DNA from: Heterostelium album PN500
Lineage: Eukaryota > Evosea > Eumycetozoa > Acytosteliales > Acytosteliaceae
Reading direction: 5' to 3'
DNA: 64,000 nt
Assembly: GCF_000004825.1 (NCBI RefSeq)
Contig: NW_008805072.1
Coordinates: 248,001-312,000, forward strand
Below, piece by piece: positions 37,999-48,850 of this stretch. The notes beneath the pieces are model-generated. The model saw nothing but the letters and a program-made list of their open reading frames with translations, did not search any database and was not told where the DNA came from. The stretch's first letter is position 1, and each line of letters begins with the position of its first letter. Both the position numbers and the translations under genes were made by a program.

Positions 37999-38211
37999 GT
38001 GCATTATTTATTTCTCAATAGGGCAATAAGAATGCCTGCAAAAAAAAATGTTTGTGTTTGGTTTCAAGCAAAAAACTATGTCAATGATGGTAAATTGGGG
38101 TTAATGAGTGTACTTTTTTTATTCATGAAAAGATATACGAATTCAATACTAATATTTGGGTTGAAGTGCAAAAATGGGGTACCCATAATGAAAAAATTTT
38201 ACTTGTGTTGA
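37999..38211 (+). other. Short open frame between the two transposon genes, doubtful
   Basis: Seventy codons with a Lys-rich start (MPAKKNVCVWFQ from 38032). It has no similarity I recognise and lies in the shared promoter region of the element. It could be a decayed exon. I do not treat it as a gene. Confidence 0.15.
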
Positions 38212-38503
38212 ATTTGTGTGGTAATATGAAATTTTTTCAGGAAAAGATATGAAAATGTATTAAGATTTCAATGTTTGCATGTATATATTTTTGATATACT
38301 TTAGTTTTTTTTAATTCACCATGTTAGATCGAAGATTATCATCTTAATAATTAAACTACAAATTTAGAATGAAAATAATAAGTGTTAATTAGTATTCGTG
38401 AGTGAAAATAAATTATAATATCGATAGAAGCTTCACAAAAGTGAAACAAACAACCAAGTATTTATTTATTTAAGTATATAGTTAAAATAATAATATAGAA
38501 AAA

Positions 38504-39565
38504 ATGTTAAATAAGAATACTATTATAGATATAAATTTTTATCTATCAACATTAGAGATTTATTGTGGTGTTAGCAAAACAACATTTGACCACCTCTATT
38601 CTATGATTAAAGATCATTTTCAAATTCAAGAAAAACATTTACTTTGGTTCTTGGTATATTTAAGGCAGTACAATTCATTAGATATACATGCTGTCAACTT
38701 TGGAGTCTCAGTTAGAACTTTTAAGACCTGGGTTGACAATTGTTTCGTGGCATTTAATATTGTACTTAAAAATAAGTTGAAAGAAGATGTTCTATTAGTA
38801 AGTAATAAATTTAACTTTTCTATTTCTAAAATCATAACTAAATTAATCTTTTTATATGATAAGAATCCAAATATTCTAGATAACTTGGTCATTAAAGAGT
38901 ATTCTTTTGGTTCTGGTGATGCCATTCAAACTAAACTTGTAAACTGTGCTGTTGATACTACCCTTCTACAAATCCCAAAACCTATTGATGGATATTTGTA
39001 CAAATCATTATATTGTAGTATGTATTATAAATATATAAATTTAATAATTTTATTTAGCTAATTTTAAGAATTAAAAATTGTAGCAAAACATAAAATACAT
39101 GGCTATAAATATGAAGCTGTAGTAGGTTTGAAGGGGGAACTACTATCACTAAGAGGTCCATTTCCTGGTAGTCAACATGATGCCAGTATTTACTCGTCTA
39201 TTGGGAATGAAATTGATCATTTACTATCTCCGTCATATTGGATGCTGGGAGACAAGGGTTATATTGGTGGAAATAGAATTTTTGCACCAAATAAGAAATT
39301 GTCAAGGAAAGAGCCATCAATAAGAAACCCAAACAAAACTATGAAAGTCAAAGTTCCGTTTACACCAGAACAGAAAGCAGAAAATTCTTTTATCAATTCC
39401 AATCGTGCTGTTGTAGAAAATTATTTTGGGAGAATTAAAAAATTCCATTGCTTTGAAAAGGCATGGAGGAGCTCAAAAGAAAAATTGGATTTGGCTTTCT
39501 TGGTTGTTAACTATATTGTAAACATTGATATTCAGCTTGGAATGAAAAAAGCTTTTAGAGAATAA
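38504..39565 (+). CDS. Harbinger-type DDE_Tnp_4 transposase
   Basis: Exons 38504-39017 and 39084-39565 join to 331 residues. The N-terminal part is helix-rich with a helix-turn-helix-like SVRTFKTWV. The catalytic core shows all three acidic residues: NCAVDTT (first Asp), MLGDKGYIGG (second Asp) and RAVVENYFGRIKKF (Glu). The signature LRGPFPGSQHDASIY is typical of DDE_Tnp_4/HARBI1. Splice phase 1 joins the first Asp region to KHKIHGYKYE. Known role: cut-and-paste transposition together with the Myb-like partner. With intact motifs and identical end repeats, the element could still be active or very recently so. Confidence 0.9.
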
Positions 39566-39701
39566 TAAAATAAAGTTCTAACTTGATTTTTACTTTTAAA
39601 TTTTACATTTAAATAAATTTTTTTTTGTAAAAAATTTTGAAAAATTTTGAAATTTTATTTTTTTTTTGTAATTTTGTTGAATTATTTGGTTTTGCACTTG
39701 T
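39561..39701 (-). repeat. Right terminal inverted repeat, 141 bp
   Basis: Ends GGTTTTGCACTTGT. The stop codon of the transposase lies inside it. Confidence 0.9.
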
Positions 39702-39705
39702 TTAA

Positions 39706-40029
39706 TTATAAAAATAAAATAAAATATCAAATTTAGATTGAAATGAGGTCATTTCACTTTTTTTAATTTAAAAAATTAGATTTAGTTTTTTGAAAAAAAA
39801 GTGAAAATTACAAAAATTAATATGTAAAAATATTAAAATAACAAAAGTGAAAAAGCCTCAATAAAAATTAGATAAATAGAAAGTATTTTTAGTAGATTTA
39901 GAATATAAAGTTCGGAGCAAGCTACAACTAACCCGAGAGATCAAAGAATACAGGGAGAGACTTATTTATCAATGTTATAAAAGATTCCATCCAATTCTCA
40001 AAGATCTTCAATCAAAAAATGGTTAATTT
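39706..40029. other. A/T-rich remnant sequence
   Basis: About 320 nt to the right of the transposon with no recognisable gene. The stretch 39912-40020 is less A/T-rich and may be a decayed fragment. Confidence 0.3.
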
Positions 40030-40283
40030 ATGTGTTTATTTTTTTGGTTCTGATATGATCTATTACAAAACGAAACTGGCTCCCAACCACTTTCGCCTGC
40101 ACATTAATTTTAAAAAAAAAGTAAAAATTAAAAATAGAGGGTTAATATGATCAGAGTGTTTTTTTTTATTTTATTTGATTTACGATTACAGGCAAGAGCT
40201 AGTTTTGTTTTGTATTTTAAAAAAAGAATAAATTAAAAGTATATATAAGTTTTAATTTAGATAGTTTTCAGAAATTTTTAATG
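40030..40283 (+). repeat. Repeated segment, copy B, interrupted by a MITE
   Basis: Matches 35258-35365 on both sides of the MITE at 40066-40212. The uninterrupted copy serves as the empty site. Confidence 0.7.
40066..40212. mobile_element. 147-bp MITE with 17-bp inverted ends and TA target site
   Basis: Ends CAAAACGAAACTGGCTC (40066-40082) and GAGCTAGTTTTGTTTTG (40196-40212) are inverted repeats matching at 15 of 17 positions. It is flanked by TA on both sides (40064-40065, 40213-40214), as for Tc1/mariner-type insertion. The related segment at 35258-35365 lacks it. There is no coding capacity. Confidence 0.7.
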
Positions 40284-40482
40284 TGATGCAATCGGTTATT
40301 TATATTTGATATTGTTTCTGATTGTTTTCTTTGATTTCATTATTATTATTTGATTATTAATTAATAAAAAATACAAAAGTAGAACAATAAAAAATAAAAA
40401 ATAGATCAAAGATATTTCTAATTCTTTTGATTTGTTCAACTTATCAAGATCAAAAAAAAAAAAAAGAGGATCGACAGAGATC

Positions 40483-40935
40483 ATGGTTTCACCACATGCC
40501 GATAAAGTTGCCCGTTCAACACAGTCGTCACTGATCCACGGAATGGCTGAAACCAAACAAGCATTACTGGCGCGTTATATCAAGAGAAACGGAAGTTCAC
40601 CATCGATTGCATTGCTATATCCACAACTATGAAAGTCTCTATGTTTGTCAACTTCCATTCCTTGACGATTTGAAACAATATCAATTCCCACCGACGAACC
40701 CACCAACCCGGCAACAAGAAAACCATACATTCCAACAGCGGAACAAGTCGATGCTGCATGAGCACTGATCTATTCGATGGACTTGATGACATCTGAGGAG
40801 GAGATGAAGATCACCAAAAGATAGCAGCACTACGTCCACGGTTCACATATAATGCATCACTGCAACACTTCTACCAGTGTCTGCACGATCGAGCACTTCA
40901 TCCGGAATCACAACTTCCAAAACTCCGATATTTCA
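40483..40935 (+). pseudogene. Ku80 (XRCC5) fragment, copy 1
   Basis: Reads MVSPHADKVARS..., ALLARYIKRNGSSPSIALLYP, LPFLDDLKQYQFPP, PTAEQVDAA, ALIYSMDLM and ALRPRFTYNAS in several frames. These correspond to the Ku80 core/C-terminal arm (compare RYxYxxxxNPxxGxAxPxIKxxYECLxYxxLPFxxDLRQY in the family). It contains an internal deletion after the LLYP segment, frameshifts and stops, and breaks off at LPKL. Ku80 normally pairs with Ku70 in non-homologous end joining. This copy cannot be functional. It keeps 146 nt (40665-40810) missing from copy 2. Confidence 0.8.
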
Positions 40936-40974
40936 TGATCGATAGTTTTTAAATTAAAATCATTTGTTTCAAGA

Positions 40975-41519
40975 ATGTGTTAAAATGATCAGTCATCAAG
41001 ATGATCGAAATAATCATCAACTATTCCAAACTAAACGTGAAATAAAGATTTCAGAATACAGATATTCAAAACAATTGATTGAATTTATTCACCGATTGTT
41101 GGATCAGAGTCCAAAGAATAGAGAATCATTGAATCAATTATTAAACCAATATATTGAAACCATCACCAATAATCAGATAATTACATTCAATTTAAATACT
41201 CCATTTCATAATACTCCGTCAATTTCACTGAGATCAATTTTGGAATGAATTCAATCAAATATTATCAGTTGGTGTGTTACCTGAATCACTGAAATCATTG
41301 GTATTTGATAGGGAATTCAATCAAATATTATCAGTTGGTATGTTACCTGAATCACTGAAATCATTGAAGTTTGGAGATCAATTCAATCAAATATTATCAG
41401 TCGGTGTTTTACCTAAATCACTTAAATCATTGGTGTTTGGAAGTAAATTCAATCAAATATTATCAGTCGGTGTGCATTTTGCAAAAATAATGCGCATAAG
41501 ATTGCAAAAAAAGCTATGA
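40975..41519 (+). pseudogene. FNIP-repeat kinase (fnk-like) fragment, copy 1
   Basis: Nearly the same sequence as 50530-51000: the segment HQDDRNNHQL, LIEFIHRLLDQSPKNRES and then FNIP repeats (FNQILSVG, LPESLKSL). The whole kinase domain is absent. A frame break occurs near 41248, and only three to four repeats remain before unrelated sequence at about 41470. Confidence 0.85.
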
Positions 41520-41981
41520 AAAAAAAAAAAACGCCTTATCTTTAAAATGAAATAAAACAAATAATTAAAAAAATGTAATTTTGTCTTCCTTTTTCATTTT
41601 TTTTTCAAGCACAATCAAAAGGATGTAAAAAAAATAATAAGAGATTATTGAATAATGTGTAAAAATAGATGTTATTGATCGATCATATGAAAGAAAAGTC
41701 AATATTTTAAATTAGATCTAATCTGTTATTGATAGTTTGACACAAAATAGTTTTTTTTGTGGATCATGATAAAGATTTTGTAATTACAATATGATCTTTC
41801 TTTTTACATAAAATCTATTTTGTTGATGGTGAGTACATTTGAAAAATCACATCATTGAACATCAATTAAATCTGTGAATGATCATTCCTATTTCATTCAT
41901 CACTATCGAGCTATCTAGATAGATATTGAAAAAAAAAGATGATAGAAAATGAACAAATAAACGTATAAATAAGCTGTAAAG
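41520..41981. other. A/T-rich segment, nothing recognised
   Basis: Contains GATC-rich stretches (41670-41770) but no gene or clear repeat. Confidence 0.3.
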
Positions 41982-43101
41982 ATGTCGATTCAGAGTTTAC
42001 CAACCACTTGGAGAGTTGTAAATAATGTGTATGTATTATTGGTGTGTATAGTGTCAGTATTATCAAATATCTTACTAATACCAGTGGTGTTGCTTTTATC
42101 AGCAAACATAGATAGCAACTGTAAACTGACAGACAACTGTATACCAGATAACTGAAAAATTAAGTAATGATAATACGATTCTATATCAACCTACTATTGC
42201 AGAATTCACAAATATGCTCAACTCTTATCTAGTTGATTTGTACAATTCATTGCATGAATTTATAAATGATTTGATGATGGAATTTCATACTTCTTGGCCC
42301 TGAGTGACATCGAAGTGAGATTGAACAAAGTAATGTCAGTTTTGGTTATGTTAATGATCGGTGGCCAGCTTAGAGACTGTCACTGCTTTTGAACATCACT
42401 CCAAGGTACAGTAGAGACAGTGAAGATGGACCAAGTAGTGTCGATGTCACCTCCGAGGAGTTACAGTACATTTGAACTGGTTGATCTCTGCAGAGGAGCC
42501 AGTGTTTGAACAAGTAAAACCAATCAATGACTAATCTAGATTCCAGCTCGTCAAAGGTTGGCCAAGGTTATGCATCAGCATCAGCGAACAGAAGTAGTTT
42601 GGTGGAGGTGTAGCACTTTACAGAATTGGCCATTGACTAATAGCAGACCTATTATTATCGAGTGGTCAGCCAAGATTGCCAAACATTCGGATTACACCTC
42701 CTGATCGATGAATCTACCTTTGCGTGAATCTCCAGTAGATTGTAGTAGATCGAAGGTCAGATCATATAGTTATAAGCTATCGCCACTCTGAAGGTGAACT
42801 TGGCCACTTGTTACTCTGACGGTTATCAAGACAAAAAGTTGCAACGATCGATAAAATCGATGTTTTTCAACGTCGTCAGGTCAAATTCGAGAAGCATCTC
42901 AATAGAATCGAACACTCCATACTCGAACGGCATACAAGACAGCATTCACTGTCTGGTTCGTCCACAGATAATAATAATAATAATAATGGTGGTACGACAG
43001 CAGCAACAACGTGCAAAAACTACTTCAAAATCAGCACCACCCATTCCCAATAGCAGTAAACAACTGATAACGTCTGCATCGAAAACAGTACTCAAACACT
43101 G
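41982..43101 (+). pseudogene. Eroded gene with an N-terminal membrane segment, family unknown
   Basis: Starts with an ATG followed by 57 codons holding a strong hydrophobic helix (NNVYVLLVCIVSVLSNILL). After a frameshift near 42151 the reading continues plausibly (TIAEFTNMLNSYLVDLYNS), then FLALSDIEVRLNKVM. Near 42840-42960 it reads DVFQRRQVKFEKHLNRIEH, a coiled-coil-like stretch, then polyN. Stops and frame changes are frequent. The raised G/C compared with flanks supports former coding. I do not recognise the family. Confidence 0.45.
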
Positions 43102-43846
43102 AAACACCAACAAAATACACAACCAAAAATAAAAGTAATAGTAATTGTAATATTCATTCATGAGTGGTATTAAATCATCATTTAATAATACGAACAGTAA
43201 TAACAATAGTAGTAGTAGTATTTTTATTAGGATCAATTGATTGATTGTCGACAATATTGACTCCACATACATTACCACAAATATCAATAATAAAGAAATA
43301 ATAGACAATTTGAGAGATAATTAAATATTAAAAGGTTATTGCTCGAAATAAAGTAATATTCATTATTTAACTAATATTAGTTAAATCACTTGACCTATTC
43401 ATTTATTTTGTTGAACTTATCCAAACAAAAATTTTTGTTATAGTTTAATTACTCAAATTTATTCATCTAAATTTTGTAAACACTTTTAGAAATCATCCTA
43501 GATTAAAAGAGGATATAAATACCAAACACGATTTGATCAAAAAGGAAATGAAGAAAATAAAATAAATAATAATAAAATTAACATTAAATGAATGGCTATA
43601 TAAACAAAATTAAAGAAATTCATTTTATAATTTTATAAAACTGAAGGTGGATAAATAATAAAAAAAATTTTATTGATATGTATCTATTTAAATTATTAGT
43701 ATTTTATTTTTTATTTTTTCCTATTATTTTTTATCAATTTAATTGAATACTTTTTAAATATAAAAGTTGTATGTTTCGAAAAAAATCGTAAGTATTTACA
43801 CTTAAACTATATAATTTTTGAAATAAATATTTGTTCACATATATAA
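43102..43846. other. A/T-rich region, promoter of the next small gene
   Basis: No coding or RNA gene is visible. It ends with the A/T-rich 5' flank of the small gene at 43847. Confidence 0.35.
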
Positions 43847-44275
43847 ATGACTGACATACTCAATGAAGATTCTATTCTTTTCAAAATTAGATTCAAATAT
43901 AGTGAACTAGACGAAGAACAAAGAAGAAGAGTCCTAAACATTTTCGCCAACTACAAGCACCATACACAAGCTACAATACCAAATCATGGATTACAATGTG
44001 ACCCAATCGATCCACCAGAATACAGAGAAGACACTAGTGTGGCAAACAACACCGAATTTACGTTTCATTTCCGATCTGATATTGTTGCACTATTAGTCAT
44101 TGATTTCCTATGCAGAACAAGTATGTTAATATATTTATGATATTTCCTCTTTTTTTTTATTAACTATTTCCAATTAGGACCTGGTCAGCCTCATCTGGTC
44201 TTATTTGAATGGCAACCTTCTGGTTTTTCCACTTGGAAAACCGAGTTCAAGGACATAGACAAACATGTCGAATAG
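43847..44275 (+). CDS. Small hypothetical protein, 123 residues
   Basis: Exons 43847-44120 and 44178-44275 join in phase 1. The N-terminus is polar (MTDILNEDSILFKIRF, YSELDEEQRRRVLNIFANY). The middle contains TEFTFHFRSDIVALLVIDFLCR, and exon 2 adds RPGQPHLVLFEWQPSG and WKTEFKDIDKHVE. No signal peptide or membrane helix is seen. Good splice borders, amino acid composition and a clean stop argue for a real gene, yet it lies among relics and could be a fragment of something larger. I do not recognise it. Confidence 0.55.
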
Positions 44276-44514
44276 ATATCATATATAAATATTTATATTT
44301 TATATTATATTTTCTTTTTTATTCTATATTATTTTATTTTATTTTAATTTATATTCACAACAAAAAATATCTAAATAAATGTTTTTATAAATAGTTAAAT
44401 AACAAAAAATATTGTTGATTTTTTTTCAATGTTTCTTTCAAAGTAGATTATTAAAATTAATTGTTTATTTTTAGAGCAATTTGTTCTCGAATGTTAGGAG
44501 GTGTTTCTTTCCTT

Positions 44515-44712
44515 TCTGATAATGAATTACGCACGGATTCGCCCTGTAGGTAACTGCACTTTCAATTCACCGATACTGTCACACCATGCTAACGGAAGTA
44601 CTCACCAAATCTTTATCTTATCCTCAGATGCTTAGATATAGACTCATTACCTTACTTAAAGTCGATAACAAGCACAAGCTATATTTACAATTTTCTGACC
44701 AATTGTTCTAAA
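44515..44712 (+). pseudogene. Non-LTR retrotransposon fragment (internally deleted)
   Basis: Shares AATGAATTACGCACGGAT (44521-44538) and the following GTAGGTAACTG-type sequence with 46724-46760. It then jumps to the CAATTCACCGATACTGTC stretch also present at 46869-46886, and ends with CTCATTACCTTAC as in 47028-47040. It is the same element with pieces removed. Confidence 0.65.
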
Positions 44713-45639
44713 ATATACTTTTAGAAATTATATTATTTCAATACTAATCAACTAACTAAAAAGAAATCATTAATAATAATGCTATTCTCCAACCTACAAA
44801 GTAACCAATAGAAATATGACAAATCTACATTCACCACTAAATAAGCCACTATCCATGGAGTTACAAAGATAGCCACCTGGATAATCTGATGGAATGGAAT
44901 TGATATAAATAGTGAGCTAAAATGAATATTAAAAACAACAATAATTTATATTCATCAAATAAATCAATTAAATTGATTATTACTAATAAAAAATTTAATC
45001 TTATACTTGTTTCTTCTAATAAATTATACTCTTTATTACAATTTATAATAAATTTTATCCCAACCTATATATTCACTCCTCTGCATAATTATCTCTTCCT
45101 CTAGAACCTATCAACGTAAGTATTATATATTCAATATCTTCATATATATAAATACGATAGTAATACCAATATTAAAATATAACAATAGATCATAAATGAC
45201 TATAAAAACTGTTTCGTCTCTGATCATATGAGTCAGCAGCCGTTGCCAATAGAATTCTCTTTATAACATATGAAGTTGTTTAGAAATAAATGAGTTGCAA
45301 CAACAACAATAAATAGTTTGTAATTTGCATCTCCTATACTTTATTATTATTACACCAGTGTTTATTTTGATATAAAAAAACAACTTTATAAACCAAAAAA
45401 ATAAAAGTAACATTTAATTTACAATGAATGAAAAGCAAATAAGAGAGTGTGATTTGGTTTGATCTATTCGTTCTATCTACCTATTTGTATCTTCAATCTA
45501 TATAGCTGTTTTATCTTCGTATTCTGTTAATCTTCTAGAATTAAACTCAGACCGTTGTATCTCAGTAGTCTTAATGTCTTAAGCTTGTTTACCACATCTT
45601 TTTGCTTTTTGATGATGTCGAACTTGCACTGATACTTGA
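44713..45639. other. Decayed sequence between retrotransposon pieces
   Basis: No gene is recognised. Some stretches (45220-45320, 45440-45640) have balanced base composition and may be older fragments of the same retroelement. Confidence 0.3.
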
Positions 45640-47130
45640 TCTCCTTGAAGTGTGTGTTGACTTACATTTATCACTACCAACGTTTGAATGCACTACAGAG
45701 GTGTCGCATGTACTGACGCCATCCAATATGTTGACTCGCTGAGGTTCCTGTCGGAAGTTCAGCAAATTCCTATAGGAAATAGGAACTCAAAGGAGAGTGG
45801 CTTCGTCAAAAGGAAAGGAGTCAGAATCATTGTAGATATCCGGTTTAATGTAGGTGCTGAAGAAAGTTCTCTTGGGTATAATAAATACAGGAAAGACTCT
45901 ATCACCTGTGCCAATGTAGACGCATTGGTATGGAGATCGTTAAAATCGTCAACATAATTCTAAACCATAATGGATGACCTGGCGGGAGTTTCCTACTCGT
46001 ATGTGTCACTCATAATGGTATTACGTTTAATATTCATACCATCTGCGCCACTGCCAACCGTGATGCCATTAAACAAATTCGTCAATAAAATTTCTAAGAT
46101 AGATGTCCTGCTGTCCACCAAGATCGACGTCATCACCGGCGACTTTAATTGTCAATCCTTGTGTGATCCTTATTGGTCACGATCTGATGACCATGATGAC
46201 TTCGCGTTCTTTGTAGACTCTCTTGCGACTACGCACGGTATGATCGATGTGGGTCTCGCTTTTAACGCACCTAAGTGAAAATGAGTTGACACGCTACCTC
46301 CTACCAACATCCATTAAAAGTTTGATAGAATATTATTAACCAATCGATGGTTGCCGCTGGCACCTCTGTCACTCGTCTATGGCACAACAATTCCAGACCA
46401 CTATCCTCTTAAAGTCCAGCTGTCAATACGCTCAACTACGCCAAGCAGTGCATTGTTGATCATATCATCATGAGCATGCTAGTGGGTGAAACTGCACAAA
46501 ATGGTTGAAAGTCAAAAACAACATCGTGTGTGTGATCCAAACTAGTCAACGAAACAAGCTTGCACAGGATGTCTCTAATAGGATAAATAAACATCTTAAT
46601 GACATCCTGTCTACTTGCTGTCCACCTAACTCACAGCAGTATGTTAGAGAAAGGCCTGTCTTAACCAACTGCTAAATGCTGATGGGGAACGTTAAGAGGC
46701 GTTTCATACATGCTGACAACAATGAATTACGCACGGATGCAACGTCTAGGTAACTGTCCAGAGGTTCACCGATCACCTCGACCAAGCACCTTATTTTCCA
46801 TGTTCAGCTACTCTATGAGATAAATACAACGCTCCTGGACCTGATGGTATCACCGGCGCGATGTACATTCAATTCACCGATACTGTCCCACCACCATTAC
46901 TAACGGAAGTAATTTAATTCAACGATCTATTATCTTATCCTCATCTGATTCCATCTGACTATAAAAAAGATCATTGATCACGACAATATTTAAAAAAGAT
47001 GACTGGTTAGTTATAGACCAACAGTAGACTCATTACCTTGCTGTCAGTTACAAGCTATACTTACAATTGATCAAAGAGTTGATGACTTTGGTGAATCGGT
47101 ATATGAAGAAAATGAATGGATGGATAAACA
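45640..47130 (+). pseudogene. Eroded non-LTR (LINE-type) retrotransposon: endonuclease and reverse transcriptase remnants
   Basis: Between 45970 and 46278 a frame contains KIDVITGDFNCQSL followed by DDHDDFAFFVDSL and MIDVG, the pattern of the GDFN motif of an apurinic-type endonuclease domain in LINE pol proteins. Further on, NKHLNDILST, a broken NAPGPDGITGAMY (around 46830-46865) and YRPTVDSLP (around 47010-47040) correspond to the start of a LINE reverse transcriptase. Many stops and frame changes; no YxDD motif remains. Dictyostelid tRNA-targeting TRE elements are of this class, but the exact family cannot be set by eye. Confidence 0.7.
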
Positions 47131-47540
47131 AGTGGTAAGTGGTTAAATACACTGAATAGTGTCAGAACGTTCGTGATCTTCTCTTGTCGAACCGATCATT
47201 TCCTTGGGATCTAACTTTAGTGCATTGTAACGATTCAATTAATGAACGACTTCACTCAGAATTCCATTCGGAAGATAGATAAGTTAAATTTCACTAAATA
47301 GATGACAAAGTGAGTGTTCTAAGTACGACCCGCGCATACATCGCGATTTACAACTGCTGCAAACGAGAAATGATTGGGTCGACGTGTGCAACAAGTAAGT
47401 GGCAACTAAAAAAACTGATTTGTTATATAATAAGTAAGTATGATATTCATTCTTTTATACTTCAAAGTTAATTTAATATTCATTACTCTTGATCACCTAT
47501 TTTTGCTATTATACTTTTTGGTTGAATATAATAAATATTA
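47131..47540. other. Decayed sequence, nothing recognised
   Basis: Mixed composition up to about 47400, then A/T-rich. It may include the 3' part of the retroelement. Confidence 0.3.
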
Positions 47541-47549
47541 ATGTGATGC

Positions 47550-48850
47550 ACCACTACCTGATATTATCAATAAAAATAGATATATAATATTTATATTTGA
47601 TATTGTTTCTGATTGTTTTCTTTGATTTCATTATTATTATTTAATTATAAAAAATACAAAAGTAGAACAATAAAAAATAAAAAATAGGTCAAAGATATTT
47701 CTGATGCTTTTGATTTGTTCAACTTATCACAATCAAAAATAAAAAAAAGAGGTAACGTTATAACTTTTTCAATAACATCTTTTGAAAAATTAGTTTACTT
47801 TGTTATTATTCTAATTATAAATATTATAATTTTCTATTTATAATTCTATCAGTTGCTTTAGACTTTAGAGATGAAAATAAGATAAAATATAAATCATCTT
47901 TTATTTGACTTTTGTCATAATAAAGGATCGACAGAGATCATGGTTTCACCACATGCCGATAAAGTTGCCTGTTCAGCACTGTCGTCACTGATCCACGGAA
48001 TGGCTGAAACCAAACAAGCATTACTGGCGCGTTATGTCAAGAGAAACGGAAGTTCAGCATCGATTGCATTGCTATATCCACATATCAAAGCCAACTATGA
48101 ATGTCTCTATGTTTGTCAACTTCCATTCCTTGTCACCAAAAGATAGCAGCACTACGTCCACGGTTCACATATAATGCATCACTGCAATACTTCTACCAGT
48201 GTCTGCACGATCGAGCACTTCATCCGGAATCACAACTTCCAAAACTCGATCCGATCATCTCGAAATATATCAATCCGGATGAAGCGATTATGGAGAATGC
48301 ACAAGATGCAATAAAGAACTTCCAAACACTGTTTCCACTCACGAAAATCACCAACTTTAAATCGGAACCGAAATATCGATGGCAAGATGGAATGTTGGTC
48401 GAACAACAACAAGAGATTCGTTTGGATTCCTATGTGACAGACGATACCAACGCATCGAAGAGGAGAAATGCAGACGATCTTGCAGATTACTCGCTCGACA
48501 AGTTGGTTTTGGTTACATCAATGAAGTCGGTTCGATCAATCCCGTGCAGAACTTCAAAGATATGTTGGCAAGACGTGATATCGATCTGGTAGACAAAGCG
48601 ATATCATTAATGAAACAACGTATTGTTCAACTGGTAAACGATTCACTCAAAGATCAATTCTATTAGAAGGCATTGGAGTGTGTCGTTGAACTTCGTCGTG
48701 GATCTACCAAAGAATCAGAATCACTGGTATTCAGGTGAACTTCGTGATTATTACGAATCAAAGAATCGTGATGACTTTTGGCAACTTATCGTTACAAATC
48801 AGATCGGATTGATCACAAACGATGAAAGTGATGACAGTGAAATCAAATGA
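47550..48850 (+). pseudogene. Ku80 (XRCC5) C-terminal pseudogene, copy 2
   Basis: The region from 47572 resembles 40290-40480 upstream of copy 1. From 47940 it reads MVSPHADKVACS, ALLARYVKRNGSSAS, YPHIKANYECLYVCQLPF. Then 146 nt present in copy 1 are missing, which shifts the frame. It continues ALRPRFTYNAS, LHDRALHPESQLPKLDPII, KNFQTLFPLTKI, another shift, INEVGSINPVQNFKDML, a TAG-type stop near 48665, and finally RDDFWQLIVTNQIGLITND with the stop at 48848-48850. These match the Ku80 bridge, C-terminal arm and C-terminal helical domain. At least two frameshifts and one stop disable it. A functional Ku80 must be elsewhere. Confidence 0.85.
47752..47925 (+). other. 174-nt GT...AG insertion in Ku80 copy 2 absent from copy 1
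   Basis: Copy 1 reads AAGAGGATCGACAG without interruption. Copy 2 has 174 nt starting GTAACG and ending AAAG between the same bases. It behaves exactly like an intron 14 nt before the ATG-containing exon part. Confidence 0.7.

Larger units (their letters stand above)
36520..39701. mobile_element. Complete PIF/Harbinger-like DNA transposon
   Basis: A 3182-bp element bounded by inverted repeats and flanked on both sides by TTAA (36516-36519, 39702-39705). Inside are two divergent genes, a Myb/SANT-like protein (minus) and a DDE_Tnp_4 transposase (plus), the two-gene layout that defines PIF/Harbinger elements. Harbinger target duplications are normally 3 bp (TTA/TAA). The palindromic TTAA makes the exact ends ambiguous, and a 4-bp TTAA duplication is also possible. 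It is inserted just downstream of the terpene synthase relic. Confidence 0.9.

Noticed and set aside
44922-45104. 60-codon Asn/Lys/Ile-rich open frame
   Set aside because: Composition equals random A/T-rich DNA and it runs into decayed retroelement sequence.
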